Source: Chloroflexota bacterium (GTDB taxonomy: Bacteria > Chloroflexota > Dehalococcoidia > Lucifugimonadales > UBA3495). Taken from it: DNA of 64,000 bases. The stretch's first letter is position 1. Each line of letters starts with the position of its first letter. This document shows positions 9,239 through 18,293 of the stretch, piece after piece. The notes below the pieces were generated by a model. That model was not told the DNA's origin and searched no databases. It was given only the letters and a program-made list of their open reading frames with translations. Location: assembly GCA_028875655.1 (NCBI GenBank), contig JAPPCX010000003.1:1-64000 (forward strand). The letters run 5' to 3'. A program made the position numbers and the translations under genes.

Positions 9239-10276
9239 TCACGCTTCAAGCACGCCCGTATGACGCAACTCGGACAGCTCTTCCCTGAATCCTTCCACCA
9301 GATCTATGCTGTGGCAAAGCAGGCCGGTGTTGATTGCCCCGGCGATGCCCTCGGCGGTGGATGAACCATGTCCCACCATCACCAGGCCGTCCACGCCGAA
9401 CAGCGGCCCGCCCATGGTGCGGGGGAGGTTCATACTGGTCCACAACGCTCCGGCAATCTGTCTGAGCTGGGCTTCCGGCAAGAACTCGGCCAGCTGATGT
9501 TGCAGGTATGGCGCCAGCGCAGAACCCAACCCCTCAGCGAACTTGATCAGTATGTTGCCGATGAAACCGTCGCACACGATGACGTCAGCCTTGTCGGTGA
9601 AAAAGTCCATCCCCTCCACGTTGCCAACAAAATTCAGGTGGCTGTCCCGAAAGAGCGAATGACTTTCCTGTACCTGACGGTTTCCCTTAGCCGCCTCTTC
9701 TCCAACACTCAGCAATGCCACGCGGGGATTTTCAATCTGTAACCGACGCCGGGCGAACACCACGCCCAGGGCCGCGAAACTCAGCAGCAGCGACGGGCGG
9801 GCATCAACGTTGCTGCCCAAGTCAACGACGGTGGTGTTGGGGGCCAGTCCGAGGAAGTTGCCGCCGATGCACGGGCGTTCCAGACCTTCAAGCAGCCCCA
9901 ACGTGATCGTAGCCGTAGCCATGGACGCGCCGGTTGAACCTACCGACACCACCATGTCGGCTTCGCCGGCGCGCAGCAGATTCATCGCTGTCACGATAGA
10001 CGAACGGGGTTTCCGGCGTAAGGCGGATATGGGGTGCTCGTCATCCTCGATTTTGCCTTCAGAGGGCGCGATGGCGATGGGCAGAGCCTGGATGTCCGCG
10101 CCGTGTCTGGACAGTTCAGCGTCAACCGCCTCCTGGTCTCCAACCAGAGTTACGTGCAGTTGGGGATGGGCCGCCACCGCCGCCAGGGCACCGGGCACCG
10201 TAACGTCCGGGCCGTAGTCTCCCCCCATGGCGTCCAATGCGACGCGCACCCGCGCGGTATTCCCGTTACTACTCAT
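9239..10276 (-). CDS. plsX: Phosphate acyltransferase PlsX
   Basis: VALDAMGGDYGPDVTVPGA...SVGSTGA...GNVEG...CDGFIGNILIKFAEG. Confidence 0.93.
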   Translation of the reverse strand: MSSNGNTARVRVALDAMGGDYGPDVTVPGALAAVAAHPQLHVTLVGDQEAVDAELSRHGADIQALPIAIAPSEGKIEDDEHPISALRRKPRSSIVTAMNLLRAGEADMVVSVGSTGASMATATITLGLLEGLERPCIGGNFLGLAPNTTVVDLGSNVDARPSLLLSFAALGVVFARRRLQIENPRVALLSVGEEAAKGNRQVQESHSLFRDSHLNFVGNVEGMDFFTDKADVIVCDGFIGNILIKFAEGLGSALAPYLQHQLAEFLPEAQLRQIAGALWTSMNLPRTMGGPLFGVDGLVMVGHGSSTAEGIAGAINTGLLCHSIDLVEGFREELSELRHTGVLEA

Positions 10277-10734
10277 TATCGAGCTGCCCCTTGCTGCTCC
10301 GTTCCGACCAGCAGGCTGGCCGTGCCGGTGATGATCCGGTCTCCATTATCGGCGTTACGTACTTCGATGTTACAGGTGATTGTCGCGCCGGTTTCCCCGG
10401 ATTCAGCCTTGGCTACGACACCGTTCGCCTCGATAGTGTCGCCGGGATACGCCGCGCCGCGGAACCTTACCCGAAGACTGCCTGAGGTCAACCAATCCGC
10501 TCCGTATGCCTTGGTCATCATTTCCGACACGAGTGTCAGCGTCAACATCCCGTGGGCGATTACGCCGCCGAACCGGGTCGCCGCCGCGAATTCGTCGTCG
10601 TAGTGTATGCGATTGTGGTCCCCGGAGGCGTTGCGATACGCATTTATGCCGTCTCGCGAGATTGCGCGCCGGACGGCCGGCAACTCATCACCTACTGCCG
10701 TACAGACGGGTGCGATGATTCCCGTGTCAACCAT
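10276..10734 (-). CDS. MaoC-like (R)-hydratase, HadB-like catalytic subunit
   Basis: ASGDHNRIHYDDEFAAATRFGGVIAHGMLTL hot-dog hydratase active-site motif. Confidence 0.82.
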   Translation of the reverse strand: MVDTGIIAPVCTAVGDELPAVRRAISRDGINAYRNASGDHNRIHYDDEFAAATRFGGVIAHGMLTLTLVSEMMTKAYGADWLTSGSLRVRFRGAAYPGDTIEANGVVAKAESGETGATITCNIEVRNADNGDRIITGTASLLVGTEQQGAAR

Positions 10735-11170
10735 CGGAATCCTCGCCGGCCCGCTCGTCCGCGGATGGGGGCAGCAGGACCGTAGTGCGGCCACGCTGCA
10801 ACTCGGCGCCGGAGTCGGCGTCGGTTACGCTGTAATTTACGGTCAGGAACCGCAAGCCGCCTCTTTCACGGGGCGGGTCAACCCGCGCGGTAGTCGCGGC
10901 GGTTATTCCGATGCGTGGGGCACGGACGGTTTCTACGTCCTGTAGGCTGTGGATCGCGCCGTCGGGCAGGGACAGGCGATCCAGCAACAGGCCCACCACC
11001 CGGGCCGTCAGCATCAATGGCGGCGCGATGCCAGTGGCGCCGTAAATCGGCAGGTCGTCGCCCACCGCATCCAGGTATTCCCGTGCCGCGTCGGCAGTGA
11101 TCTGCCAGCTTCCCAAGTCTATGGCGGTGTCTTCCACAGTTATCCTGCGGCGTGCATATCCGGTATCCAT
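10727..11170 (-). CDS. FAS1-like dehydratase-family protein, HadA-like subunit
   Basis: Hot-dog-like sequence directly upstream of and overlapping the catalytic MaoC; lacks the hydratase Asp/His motif. Confidence 0.6.
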   Translation of the reverse strand: MDTGYARRRITVEDTAIDLGSWQITADAAREYLDAVGDDLPIYGATGIAPPLMLTARVVGLLLDRLSLPDGAIHSLQDVETVRAPRIGITAATTARVDPPRERGGLRFLTVNYSVTDADSGAELQRGRTTVLLPPSADERAGEDSDG

Positions 11171-11204
11171 AGCGCGCCCGGATACACTATACACCATGCC
11201 CCGG

Positions 11205-12452
11205 TTACGCCTGCGGCAACCCGAAATCGTCCACCGCCATTTCTGACAGATATTCGCCAATCGCCAGCGATGACGTGGCGCCCGGCGACGGCGCGTTGAG
11301 CACGTGCAGGGCCTTCTGCCCCCGCAGGATGTGAAAGTCGTCCAGGATGGCGCCAGACGATGACACCGCCTGGGCCCGCACTCCGCTACCGCCGGGTTCC
11401 AGGTCGCTGGACTGGATTTCCGGTATCAGCTTTTGCAGGTCGCCCACGAACACCGACTTTCTGTACGAACGGTGCATCTCCTTCATACCGGTGCGCCAGT
11501 GCTTCGCGGTCATCTTCCAGAATCCGGGAAACGTCAGCGCGCCGGCCGTTTCGCCCACGCTGATGTTGCCCTTGCGATAGCCCTCCCGCGCCCACGCCAG
11601 CACCGCATTGGGGCCCGCCTCGACGTAGCCGTGGATGTTGCGCGTGTAGTGAACGCCGAGGAACGGGAACCGGGGGTCGGGCACCGGATAGATCAACCCC
11701 TTCACCAGGTCGTGGCTCGATTCGGCCAGCTTGTAGTACTCGCCGCGGAACGGGATGATGCGGACGTCGGTTTCCTCGCCCATCATACGGGCCAGCTTGT
11801 CGGCGTACAGGCCGCCACAGTTGATGACGTGTTTGGCTTGCAGCGCGCCGCGCTCGGTTTCCAGCGCCGTTCCGCTGCCAGTCTGCCGCGCCTGCCTTAC
11901 TGCTGCTCCGGTGAAGATGTCCCCGCCGGCAGACTGGAACTTGCCGGCATAGGCGTTGGCGACGCGCACGTAATCGACGATGCCGGTGTGGGGCGCCCAC
12001 AGCGCGCGCACGCCCCTGGTGTGCGGCTCAATCTCCGCCAGCCGGTCCGGCTCCACGATTTGCAGGTCGGGCACGCCGTTGGCCACTCCACGCTCGTACA
12101 GGTCCTGTAGTCGGCCCAGCTCGCTCTCGTGGGTGGCAACGATCACCTTACCGCAGGGGTCGTACTCAATCTCGTTCTCGTCGCAGAACCTGATCAGGCG
12201 GTCCTTGCCGCCCACGCAGAAACGGGCTTTCCACGAGCCGGGGCGATAGTAGATGCCGGAATGAATCACGCCGCTGTTGTGTCCGGTCTGGTGCTGGGCC
12301 AGTTGGTCCTCTTTCTCGATGACCGCGACGCTGAGATCGGGCGACCGTTCCAGCAACTGCATGGCGGTGGACAGGCCGATGATGCCGCCGCCGACAATCG
12401 CCACGTCGTAAACGCGCGTTTCCACCGAACTAGCATTGCCATTGGTCGTCAT
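11205..12452 (-). CDS. lhgO: L-2-hydroxyglutarate oxidase
   Basis: DVAIVGGGIIGLSTAMQLLE FAD motif; HQTGHNSGVIHSGIYYRPGSWKARFCVGG characteristic of LhgO. Confidence 0.88.
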   Translation of the reverse strand: MTTNGNASSVETRVYDVAIVGGGIIGLSTAMQLLERSPDLSVAVIEKEDQLAQHQTGHNSGVIHSGIYYRPGSWKARFCVGGKDRLIRFCDENEIEYDPCGKVIVATHESELGRLQDLYERGVANGVPDLQIVEPDRLAEIEPHTRGVRALWAPHTGIVDYVRVANAYAGKFQSAGGDIFTGAAVRQARQTGSGTALETERGALQAKHVINCGGLYADKLARMMGEETDVRIIPFRGEYYKLAESSHDLVKGLIYPVPDPRFPFLGVHYTRNIHGYVEAGPNAVLAWAREGYRKGNISVGETAGALTFPGFWKMTAKHWRTGMKEMHRSYRKSVFVGDLQKLIPEIQSSDLEPGGSGVRAQAVSSSGAILDDFHILRGQKALHVLNAPSPGATSSLAIGEYLSEMAVDDFGLPQA

Positions 12453-12542
12453 AGTTGCCTCCGAATCCGTACTGTCCACAAACGCGCATTTCACCGGCAG
12501 TTTGTCAAAACTGCGACGGCTGCGCAAGGTGCAATGCAAAGG

Positions 12543-12920
12543 TTAGAGCCCGACCTGCGCGGCCAGGCTGAGCGGCGCGAGGATGAGCGTTGCCACGAAA
12601 AACACCAGCGCAAAACAGGTTGAGGCCCAGCTCAGAAAACTCACGAAGCTTGCGATCGTCTGACCCTCGCCTAAACGGTTGTGCCAGGTGCAACAGACCG
12701 CTGCCGAAATGGCGAAGAATATAGTCGCTGCGGCGACCAGCACGCCGGGATTAACCGTCGCCCCCACTGCCAGATTGACATCTACACCGGCGACTTCGGG
12801 CTTTTCCAATAGCTGCACGACTTTCACGTTACCGCCAACCGCCGCCATCAGCAGCGCCGATATTACGGCCAACGCGAGGTTGACAGCAAGCAGGTCATAG
12901 CGTGCCCTTTGCGGCGACAT
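12543..12920 (-). CDS. Hypothetical membrane protein
   Basis: Three to four hydrophobic segments; no family recognised. Confidence 0.45.
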   Translation of the reverse strand: MSPQRARYDLLAVNLALAVISALLMAAVGGNVKVVQLLEKPEVAGVDVNLAVGATVNPGVLVAAATIFFAISAAVCCTWHNRLGEGQTIASFVSFLSWASTCFALVFFVATLILAPLSLAAQVGL

Positions 12921-12950
12921 GGACGACGGGTCAGCGAAAACGGTATCGGC

Positions 12951-13724
12951 CTATACCGTTGAAACCGGCTCCCCGTAAACTTCCCGGTATTCCCTGGAAT
13001 CCAAAGACGCTTCCCGTTCCGTCAGCGCTTCCACCACAATCAGTGCGACGGTATCCGCCGCGTCAGGATGCGCCAGTACATCGGAGGCTGAACTGGGGTT
13101 GGGAATGGATGCTCCGTTGGTAGCCAGATTAGCCAAGTGGCGAGCTAACGCCGGCCGCGCCGCCTTACAGGTTTGTTCAAGGGTGTTGCCGTAAGCGACA
13201 CAACCGGGGAGGTCAGGAAAGCCGACGGAAAACTCGCCGGCCGCATCCTGGCGAACCAACGCGGCGTAGATATGATCCGCGTCAGCGCCCGCTACCGGCC
13301 GCAATGCAATGCCGGCCTTGACTGCCTCGGATTCGAAAGAATCTTCATAATAGGGCAAGTCATTCAATTCATCTTCAGTGAGCGGATCGCCGTAGATTTC
13401 GCGGTACTCGTCCGATGCCAGAAACGCCTCCAACTCCGCCTGCGCTTCTTCTTCCGTCCGTTCCGGCAGGGCTTCTACCACAATCAGTGCGATGGCATAG
13501 TCCGCGTCTTCACTAGCCAAAGCAGCATCAGGGGGGCAGGGCGGCGGGATGTGCACGCCGTCGGCGGCCATTCCTTCCAGGCACAGGGCCAAAGCTTCCC
13601 GCGCCATTTCGCGAGCTTCTTCAAAAGTATCACCGCCGGATGTACAGCCCGGAAAATCAGGAAACGTTACTCCAAAACTGCTGCCTGGGTCCTTGTGGAT
13701 CAGGGCCAGGTAAGTTCGTTCCAT
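12951..13724 (-). CDS. HicB-like antitoxin with two tandem HicB domains
   Basis: MERTYLALIHKDPGSSFGVTFPDFPGCTSGGDTFEEA and IYAALVRQDAAGEFSVGFPDLPGCVAYGNTLEQT in one ORF. Confidence 0.85.
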   Translation of the reverse strand: MERTYLALIHKDPGSSFGVTFPDFPGCTSGGDTFEEAREMAREALALCLEGMAADGVHIPPPCPPDAALASEDADYAIALIVVEALPERTEEEAQAELEAFLASDEYREIYGDPLTEDELNDLPYYEDSFESEAVKAGIALRPVAGADADHIYAALVRQDAAGEFSVGFPDLPGCVAYGNTLEQTCKAARPALARHLANLATNGASIPNPSSASDVLAHPDAADTVALIVVEALTEREASLDSREYREVYGEPVSTV

Positions 13725-13927
13725 CACCGCCTCCTTTGTGGTCGCAGCCTCACGCCAGACTGCTTTTCGATGTTCACCAGGGTTCCTATTGGGACGTCTT
13801 GCTGGGGATGGGTCACAGTGGTTGTGCCGGGTTTGTCGGGGTGTCGCATCTGGTGATGCGAACCGGTGATGTGGTGAACATACCACCCATCCTCACGCAA
13901 CAATCGCAACACCTCTCTGCTGTGCAT
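13724..13927 (-). CDS. HicA-family mRNA interferase toxin
   Basis: REVLRLLREDGWYVHHITGSHHQMRHPDKPGTTTVTHPQQDVPIGTLVNIEKQSG; stop overlaps the HicB start (TGATG). Confidence 0.85.
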   Translation of the reverse strand: MHSREVLRLLREDGWYVHHITGSHHQMRHPDKPGTTTVTHPQQDVPIGTLVNIEKQSGVRLRPQRRR

Positions 13928-14002
13928 GGGCGGTATTATACACTCAGCTTGTGTTCAGCCCGCGTTGCGCCAACCCTCGGCCCTCGCTATGCTTACCCTG
14001 CC

Positions 14003-15325
14003 ATGACTGCATCCCAACCTGATTTTACCCAGCGAATTGCCCGGTTCGGCGCAAGCATCGCCGCTAATCCCGACGATCTGCCCGCGCCCGTCGCCGACAT
14101 CTGCCGCGACATGATGCTCAACGCCGCCGCCGCCGCGCTGGCCGGCGCCGCTCACCCCGATGGCACCGCCATGGCTCGCGGTCTGCGCGCCATGGGTGGA
14201 AACGGACGCAGCACCATCATTGGGATGGGGCAGCGCACGTCCCCGGTATATGCCGCGCTCGTGAACGGAACACTGATCCGCCTGCTGGATTACGACGACA
14301 ATCTCTTCGACTCTACTGCGGCAAGCGCGGCGCAGGTGAATCCGACGGCCGCCGTGTTTCCGGCGGTGATGGCACTGGGCGAGATGCACGGCTATGCGGG
14401 GAACTCGGTCCTGGCGGCTTTCGCAGTGGGTTGTGAAGTCATCGCCCGACTTTCGGCGGTTCCGCAGATAGTAGGCTCCGCCGGAGCCATCGGAGCCTCC
14501 ACCGCCTCGGCCATGCTGTTCGCGCCGGAGGAAGGGACGATTGCCAACGCGGTTGGCTTGGCCGCGTTTGCCGCCGACTCCGGCGTGGCTTACGGGTCTG
14601 CCGGGGCATCCAGTCTGGCCAGTGGATACGCGGCAATGCACGGCGTCCTCGCCGCCATCACCGCCGCCGAAGAGATCGAGGCATCGCCGGCGCATGATCC
14701 GGTCGCGTCCGATGTGCTGGCCGACTTGGGACGGGACTGGCGCTTGCTGGATCCGGGTGTAACCATCCGCTTGTATCCCTGCCATCCGGCCAGCCACAGC
14801 GTCATCGATGCCGTCCTGGGATTGTCGCAACTCCATCGATTCGAGCCCCACGAAATCGCGTCCGCGCACGTTGGAGTGACCGCCGAGACGCTGGCGCATC
14901 TTCCCAATCACGTGCCCTCGGACGGCTGGCAGGCGCGCACTTCGATTGGATTCATCGCCGCTGCGACGCTGTGCCACGGCCAGCCGCTGATCAATTACTT
15001 CTCCGATGCGGCAGTACGGGATGAGGGAGTCCGAGCCGTGATGGAACGTATCTCCGTGGAGGCGACGCTTCCCGCATCCCCGCTGGCGCCCAACCCGGCC
15101 GAGGTGTCGGTTACCCTCACCGACGGGCAGGTTCTGCGCCACCGCGTTGACCATTCGCGCGGCACGCCGGCGGTGCCCCTCGACCCGGAAGAGCTGGAGG
15201 CCAAGTTCCTCTACTGCACCCGTTACATCCTGCCGGCCGACCACATCGACGAGGCCATCGCCAGCTTCCGAGGCATCGCGGAAATCGAAAACGTAACCGG
15301 CATGGCGTCCGTCCTGGGCGGCTAG
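14003..15325 (+). CDS. MmgE/PrpD family protein
   Basis: LIRLLDYDDNLFDS, FAVGCEVIARL, KLYPCH-like IRLYPCHPASHSVIDA. Confidence 0.82.
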   Translation: MTASQPDFTQRIARFGASIAANPDDLPAPVADICRDMMLNAAAAALAGAAHPDGTAMARGLRAMGGNGRSTIIGMGQRTSPVYAALVNGTLIRLLDYDDNLFDSTAASAAQVNPTAAVFPAVMALGEMHGYAGNSVLAAFAVGCEVIARLSAVPQIVGSAGAIGASTASAMLFAPEEGTIANAVGLAAFAADSGVAYGSAGASSLASGYAAMHGVLAAITAAEEIEASPAHDPVASDVLADLGRDWRLLDPGVTIRLYPCHPASHSVIDAVLGLSQLHRFEPHEIASAHVGVTAETLAHLPNHVPSDGWQARTSIGFIAAATLCHGQPLINYFSDAAVRDEGVRAVMERISVEATLPASPLAPNPAEVSVTLTDGQVLRHRVDHSRGTPAVPLDPEELEAKFLYCTRYILPADHIDEAIASFRGIAEIENVTGMASVLGG

Positions 15326-15392
15326 CCAAGTCAAATGAAATCCCGTTCATCCCGTTCGTCCATGTGAATAAATCCCCGGGAGGCTAAACACC

Positions 15393-16361
15393 ATGAAAGG
15401 CATCCGCGCTTACGAAACCGGCAGCCCCGACGTCCTCAAGTATGAAGAAATGCCTGAACCGGCGCCGGCGTCCGGCGAGGCGGTCGTCGCCATCCGCAAC
15501 ATCGGCGTCAACTACACCGACGTATCCAGCCGTAAGGGAACCAACCCGCCGGCGACGTTTCCCTGGACGCCGGGCCGGGAAGCCTCCGGCGTCGTCACCG
15601 CCATCGGTGAGGGCGTCACCGAGGTATCGGTAGGCGACCGGGTGGCCTACGCCATGCACACCGGCTCCTACGCTGAGCAGCAGGCAGTATCCGCTTGGTT
15701 GCTGGTGCGGATCCCCGATGAAATGGACTTTGAGACCGGCGCGGCCACGCTGCTCCAGTGCATGACGGCGCACTTCCTGGTCAACGACATCATCCCTTTA
15801 CGGGCAGGGCAGCGGGCGCTGGTTCACGCCGGCGCCGGCGGCATGGGCCTGCTGTTGATCCAGATGCTCAAGCGCATGGGGCTGCACGTGTACACCACCG
15901 TGTCCACCGATGAGAAAGCGGCCATGGCCAACGAGGCCGGCGCGGACGACGTGATCCTGTACACGCAGCAGGATTTCGAGGAGGAGATTCGCCGGATGAC
16001 CGATGGCGAGGGCGTCAAGATAATCTACGACGCGGTGGGCGCGACCACCTTCGAGAAGGGTTTGCGCATCCTGGGACGGCGCGGTTGCATGGCGCTATAC
16101 GGGCAGGCCGGCGGGCCGGTAGGCATGGTGGACTCCGGGATGCTGCGCAACGGGTCGCTGTTCCTGACCCGGCCGACGCTGGGCGACTACACCGCAACAC
16201 GCCCGGAGTTGCTGCAAAGGGCGGAGGAATGCCTGGCTTGGGTGCAATCCGGCGAAATCAAGCTCAACGTAACCCTGAACCTGCCGCTGTCAGAAGCGTC
16301 TGAAGCGCACCGCAGGCTGGAGGGACGGGAGACCACCGGGAAGATTTTGCTGACGCCGTGA
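15393..16361 (+). CDS. Quinone oxidoreductase (zinc-independent MDR family)
   Basis: PWTPGREASGVVTAIGEGV, ALVHAGAGGMGLLLIQMLKRMG, IIYDAVGATTFEKGL. Confidence 0.88.
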   Translation: MKGIRAYETGSPDVLKYEEMPEPAPASGEAVVAIRNIGVNYTDVSSRKGTNPPATFPWTPGREASGVVTAIGEGVTEVSVGDRVAYAMHTGSYAEQQAVSAWLLVRIPDEMDFETGAATLLQCMTAHFLVNDIIPLRAGQRALVHAGAGGMGLLLIQMLKRMGLHVYTTVSTDEKAAMANEAGADDVILYTQQDFEEEIRRMTDGEGVKIIYDAVGATTFEKGLRILGRRGCMALYGQAGGPVGMVDSGMLRNGSLFLTRPTLGDYTATRPELLQRAEECLAWVQSGEIKLNVTLNLPLSEASEAHRRLEGRETTGKILLTP

Positions 16362-16410
16362 TAGACTCAAAAAGCACTGTGCAGAATCATCCGCACCGCC
16401 GGAGGAAACC

Positions 16411-16728
16411 ATGACTGAGGCAATTCCCTTTCAAGATAAACTGCATACGCTCACCGTTGAAGAATTCGGTGAGCAATACCGGTCAATCATCGAAGCCGTT
16501 TTCAAGCAGGACGGATTAGCCATCATCTTTGATGGCGACAAGCCTATAGTGGAGATAACCCGCTACGAAGAAGTACATGACCCCATCCGAGGCTCTCTCA
16601 AAGGGAAGATGGAAATCCACGGCGACATCGTATCTCCGCTACCGTCAGAATGGTACGCCTTACGCACCGACCAAGATGAAGAGTGGTACGGCCCGTACAC
16701 CGGCCAGGATGAGGAGCAACCTGCTTGA
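16411..16728 (+). CDS. VapB/Phd-like antitoxin
   Basis: Short acidic protein with LKGKMEIHGDIVSPLPSEWYAL C-terminal toxin-binding-like region; overlaps PIN toxin start. Confidence 0.72.
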   Translation: MTEAIPFQDKLHTLTVEEFGEQYRSIIEAVFKQDGLAIIFDGDKPIVEITRYEEVHDPIRGSLKGKMEIHGDIVSPLPSEWYALRTDQDEEWYGPYTGQDEEQPA

Positions 16729-17123
16729 TACTGCCGGACACGCACACCCTGCTATGGTATATGGCTTTAAATCCTAGGCTTGGAACACAGGCCGAACACC
16801 GGATACTAAGATCCAGAATACTCGGAGAGGTCGCATTTTCGGCGATCTCAGTTTGGGAAGTTGCCCTGCTGCTGGCGAAGGGCCGTCTCACCCTCAACGT
16901 CTCTGCCATACAGTGGCGTCAAAACTTGCTGGGCGCGGGGTTCATCGAAATTCCGGTTGACGGCGCAATCGCCGCTCGTTCCGTCGCCCTGCCTGATTTT
17001 CACGATGATCCCGCCGACCGTATCATCGTAGCCACCGCTCTGGATGGCCACCAGCTGATCACCGACGACCGCGACATACTCAACTGGCCCGGCCTGCTCA
17101 ACCGATTTCCGGCTGGCCGGTGA
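16725..17123 (+). CDS. PIN-domain VapC-like toxin
   Basis: ILPDTHTLLWYM, AISVWEVALLL, HDDPADRIIVATAL, LITDDRDI: conserved acidic residues intact; TTG start overlaps the antitoxin stop. Confidence 0.87.
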   Translation: MILPDTHTLLWYMALNPRLGTQAEHRILRSRILGEVAFSAISVWEVALLLAKGRLTLNVSAIQWRQNLLGAGFIEIPVDGAIAARSVALPDFHDDPADRIIVATALDGHQLITDDRDILNWPGLLNRFPAGR

Positions 17124-17545
17124 ACGGTGCCCAAATGGCAGCTCACCGCCGCATTTACCTGGTTTCCTGCGTTTCGCAGAAAACGCCGTACCGTGCTCCC
17201 GCTCAGGATTTATATACGTCCTCTTGGTTTCAAAAAGCCCGCGCTTATGTGTTAAAGTCCGGCTCCCCTTGGTTCATTCTGTCGGCAGAGCACGGCTTGG
17301 TACACCCTGACGACGTTTTGGATCCCTACGAAAAGACCTTGAACAATATGCGCGCTGCCGAGCGACGTGCCTGGGCGGAAAAAGTCCAACATCAAATGGA
17401 AACGACGCTGCCGGACGCCGACGAGATCGTCCTTTTTGCTGGCCAGCGTTACCGAGAGTACATCGAACCCTGGTTGCGTGGCCGCTTCGTCAGTGTCCAG
17501 GTTCCGATGCAGGGCCTTCCGATTGGCAAGCAATTGCAATTGTAA
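17120..17545 (+). CDS. DUF6884-like protein
   Basis: RIYLVSCVSQKTPYRAPAQDLYTSSWFQKARAYV...WFILSAEHGLVHPDDVLDPYEKTL; GTG start overlaps the PIN stop. Confidence 0.7.
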   Translation: MNGAQMAAHRRIYLVSCVSQKTPYRAPAQDLYTSSWFQKARAYVLKSGSPWFILSAEHGLVHPDDVLDPYEKTLNNMRAAERRAWAEKVQHQMETTLPDADEIVLFAGQRYREYIEPWLRGRFVSVQVPMQGLPIGKQLQL

Positions 17546-17552
17546 TCTGAAA

Positions 17553-18245
17553 ATGAGCCGTGCTGAAGACATCGTGACGTTTTACGCTTTGCTGCAAGAG
17601 TTGGAGCAGAGCATATACGGGAAGCGCACTCTGACCGATTGCGACGGCAAAATGGATTGGCCGAAACGGGGCGTTTATTTCTTTTTCGAGCCAGTTGAGC
17701 ATCGTTCTGGCGGCGGTAGTTGCCCCAGAGTGGTTCGCGTAGGCACCCACGCAATAAAGGGAAAAGCCGACACAACATTGTGGAATCGTCTCAGGCAGCA
17801 TCGGGGAACGCTGAACCCTCCAAGTGGCAATCATCGCGGATCGGTGTTTCGCAAACTGATCGGCGAAGCACTGATCCGCCGCGATTGTCTGACCAACGGC
17901 GCCGACACTTGGGGACGTGGCAATACCGCTCCGCGTGATGTGAGGGATGTCGAGCGGCCTATCGAAATGGCAGTCAGTCGCTACATCGGCGCAATGCCGT
18001 TCCTTATCGTGCCAGTATTGGATGCTCCCGGCCCCGACAGCAAACGCGGTTACATCGAACGTAACGCTATCGCCCTGCTCAGTGCCTACAACACCGCTGA
18101 CGCTGACACGCCTTCTCCGCAATGGCTCGGCTGCCATTCTTCTAGAGAGCGCGTCCGACGCTCTGGTCTATGGAACAACGACCACGTGAACGAGGACTAC
18201 TCCCCTGAATTTCTGAATGTTCTTGCAGAGTTGTTTGGGCGATGA
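17553..18245 (+). CDS. GIY-YIG-like nuclease family protein
   Basis: RGVYFFFEP (GIY), RVVRVGTHA (YIG), LWNRLRQHRG (Arg), YIERNAIALL (Glu); begins 7 nt after the DUF6884-like stop. Confidence 0.72.
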   Translation: MSRAEDIVTFYALLQELEQSIYGKRTLTDCDGKMDWPKRGVYFFFEPVEHRSGGGSCPRVVRVGTHAIKGKADTTLWNRLRQHRGTLNPPSGNHRGSVFRKLIGEALIRRDCLTNGADTWGRGNTAPRDVRDVERPIEMAVSRYIGAMPFLIVPVLDAPGPDSKRGYIERNAIALLSAYNTADADTPSPQWLGCHSSRERVRRSGLWNNDHVNEDYSPEFLNVLAELFGR

Positions 18246-18258
18246 AACGAACCCCGCA

Positions 18259-18287
18259 TTGACGCCCCAATCGTCCCGCCATACAAT
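18259..18287 (+). promoter_or_regulatory. Putative sigma70-type promoter for T-box/trpE
   Basis: TTGACG - 17 nt - TACAAT. Confidence 0.6.
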
Positions 18288-18293
18288 AATCCC

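Noticed and set aside
13955-15334. 459-aa minus-strand ORF
   Set aside because: Antisense to the MmgE/PrpD gene, compositionally a GC shadow ORF.
15339-15364. AATCCCGTTCATCCCGTTCGTCCATG short repeat between genes
   Set aside because: Resembles a widespread short dispersed repeat but is too short and single in this window to annotate on its own.
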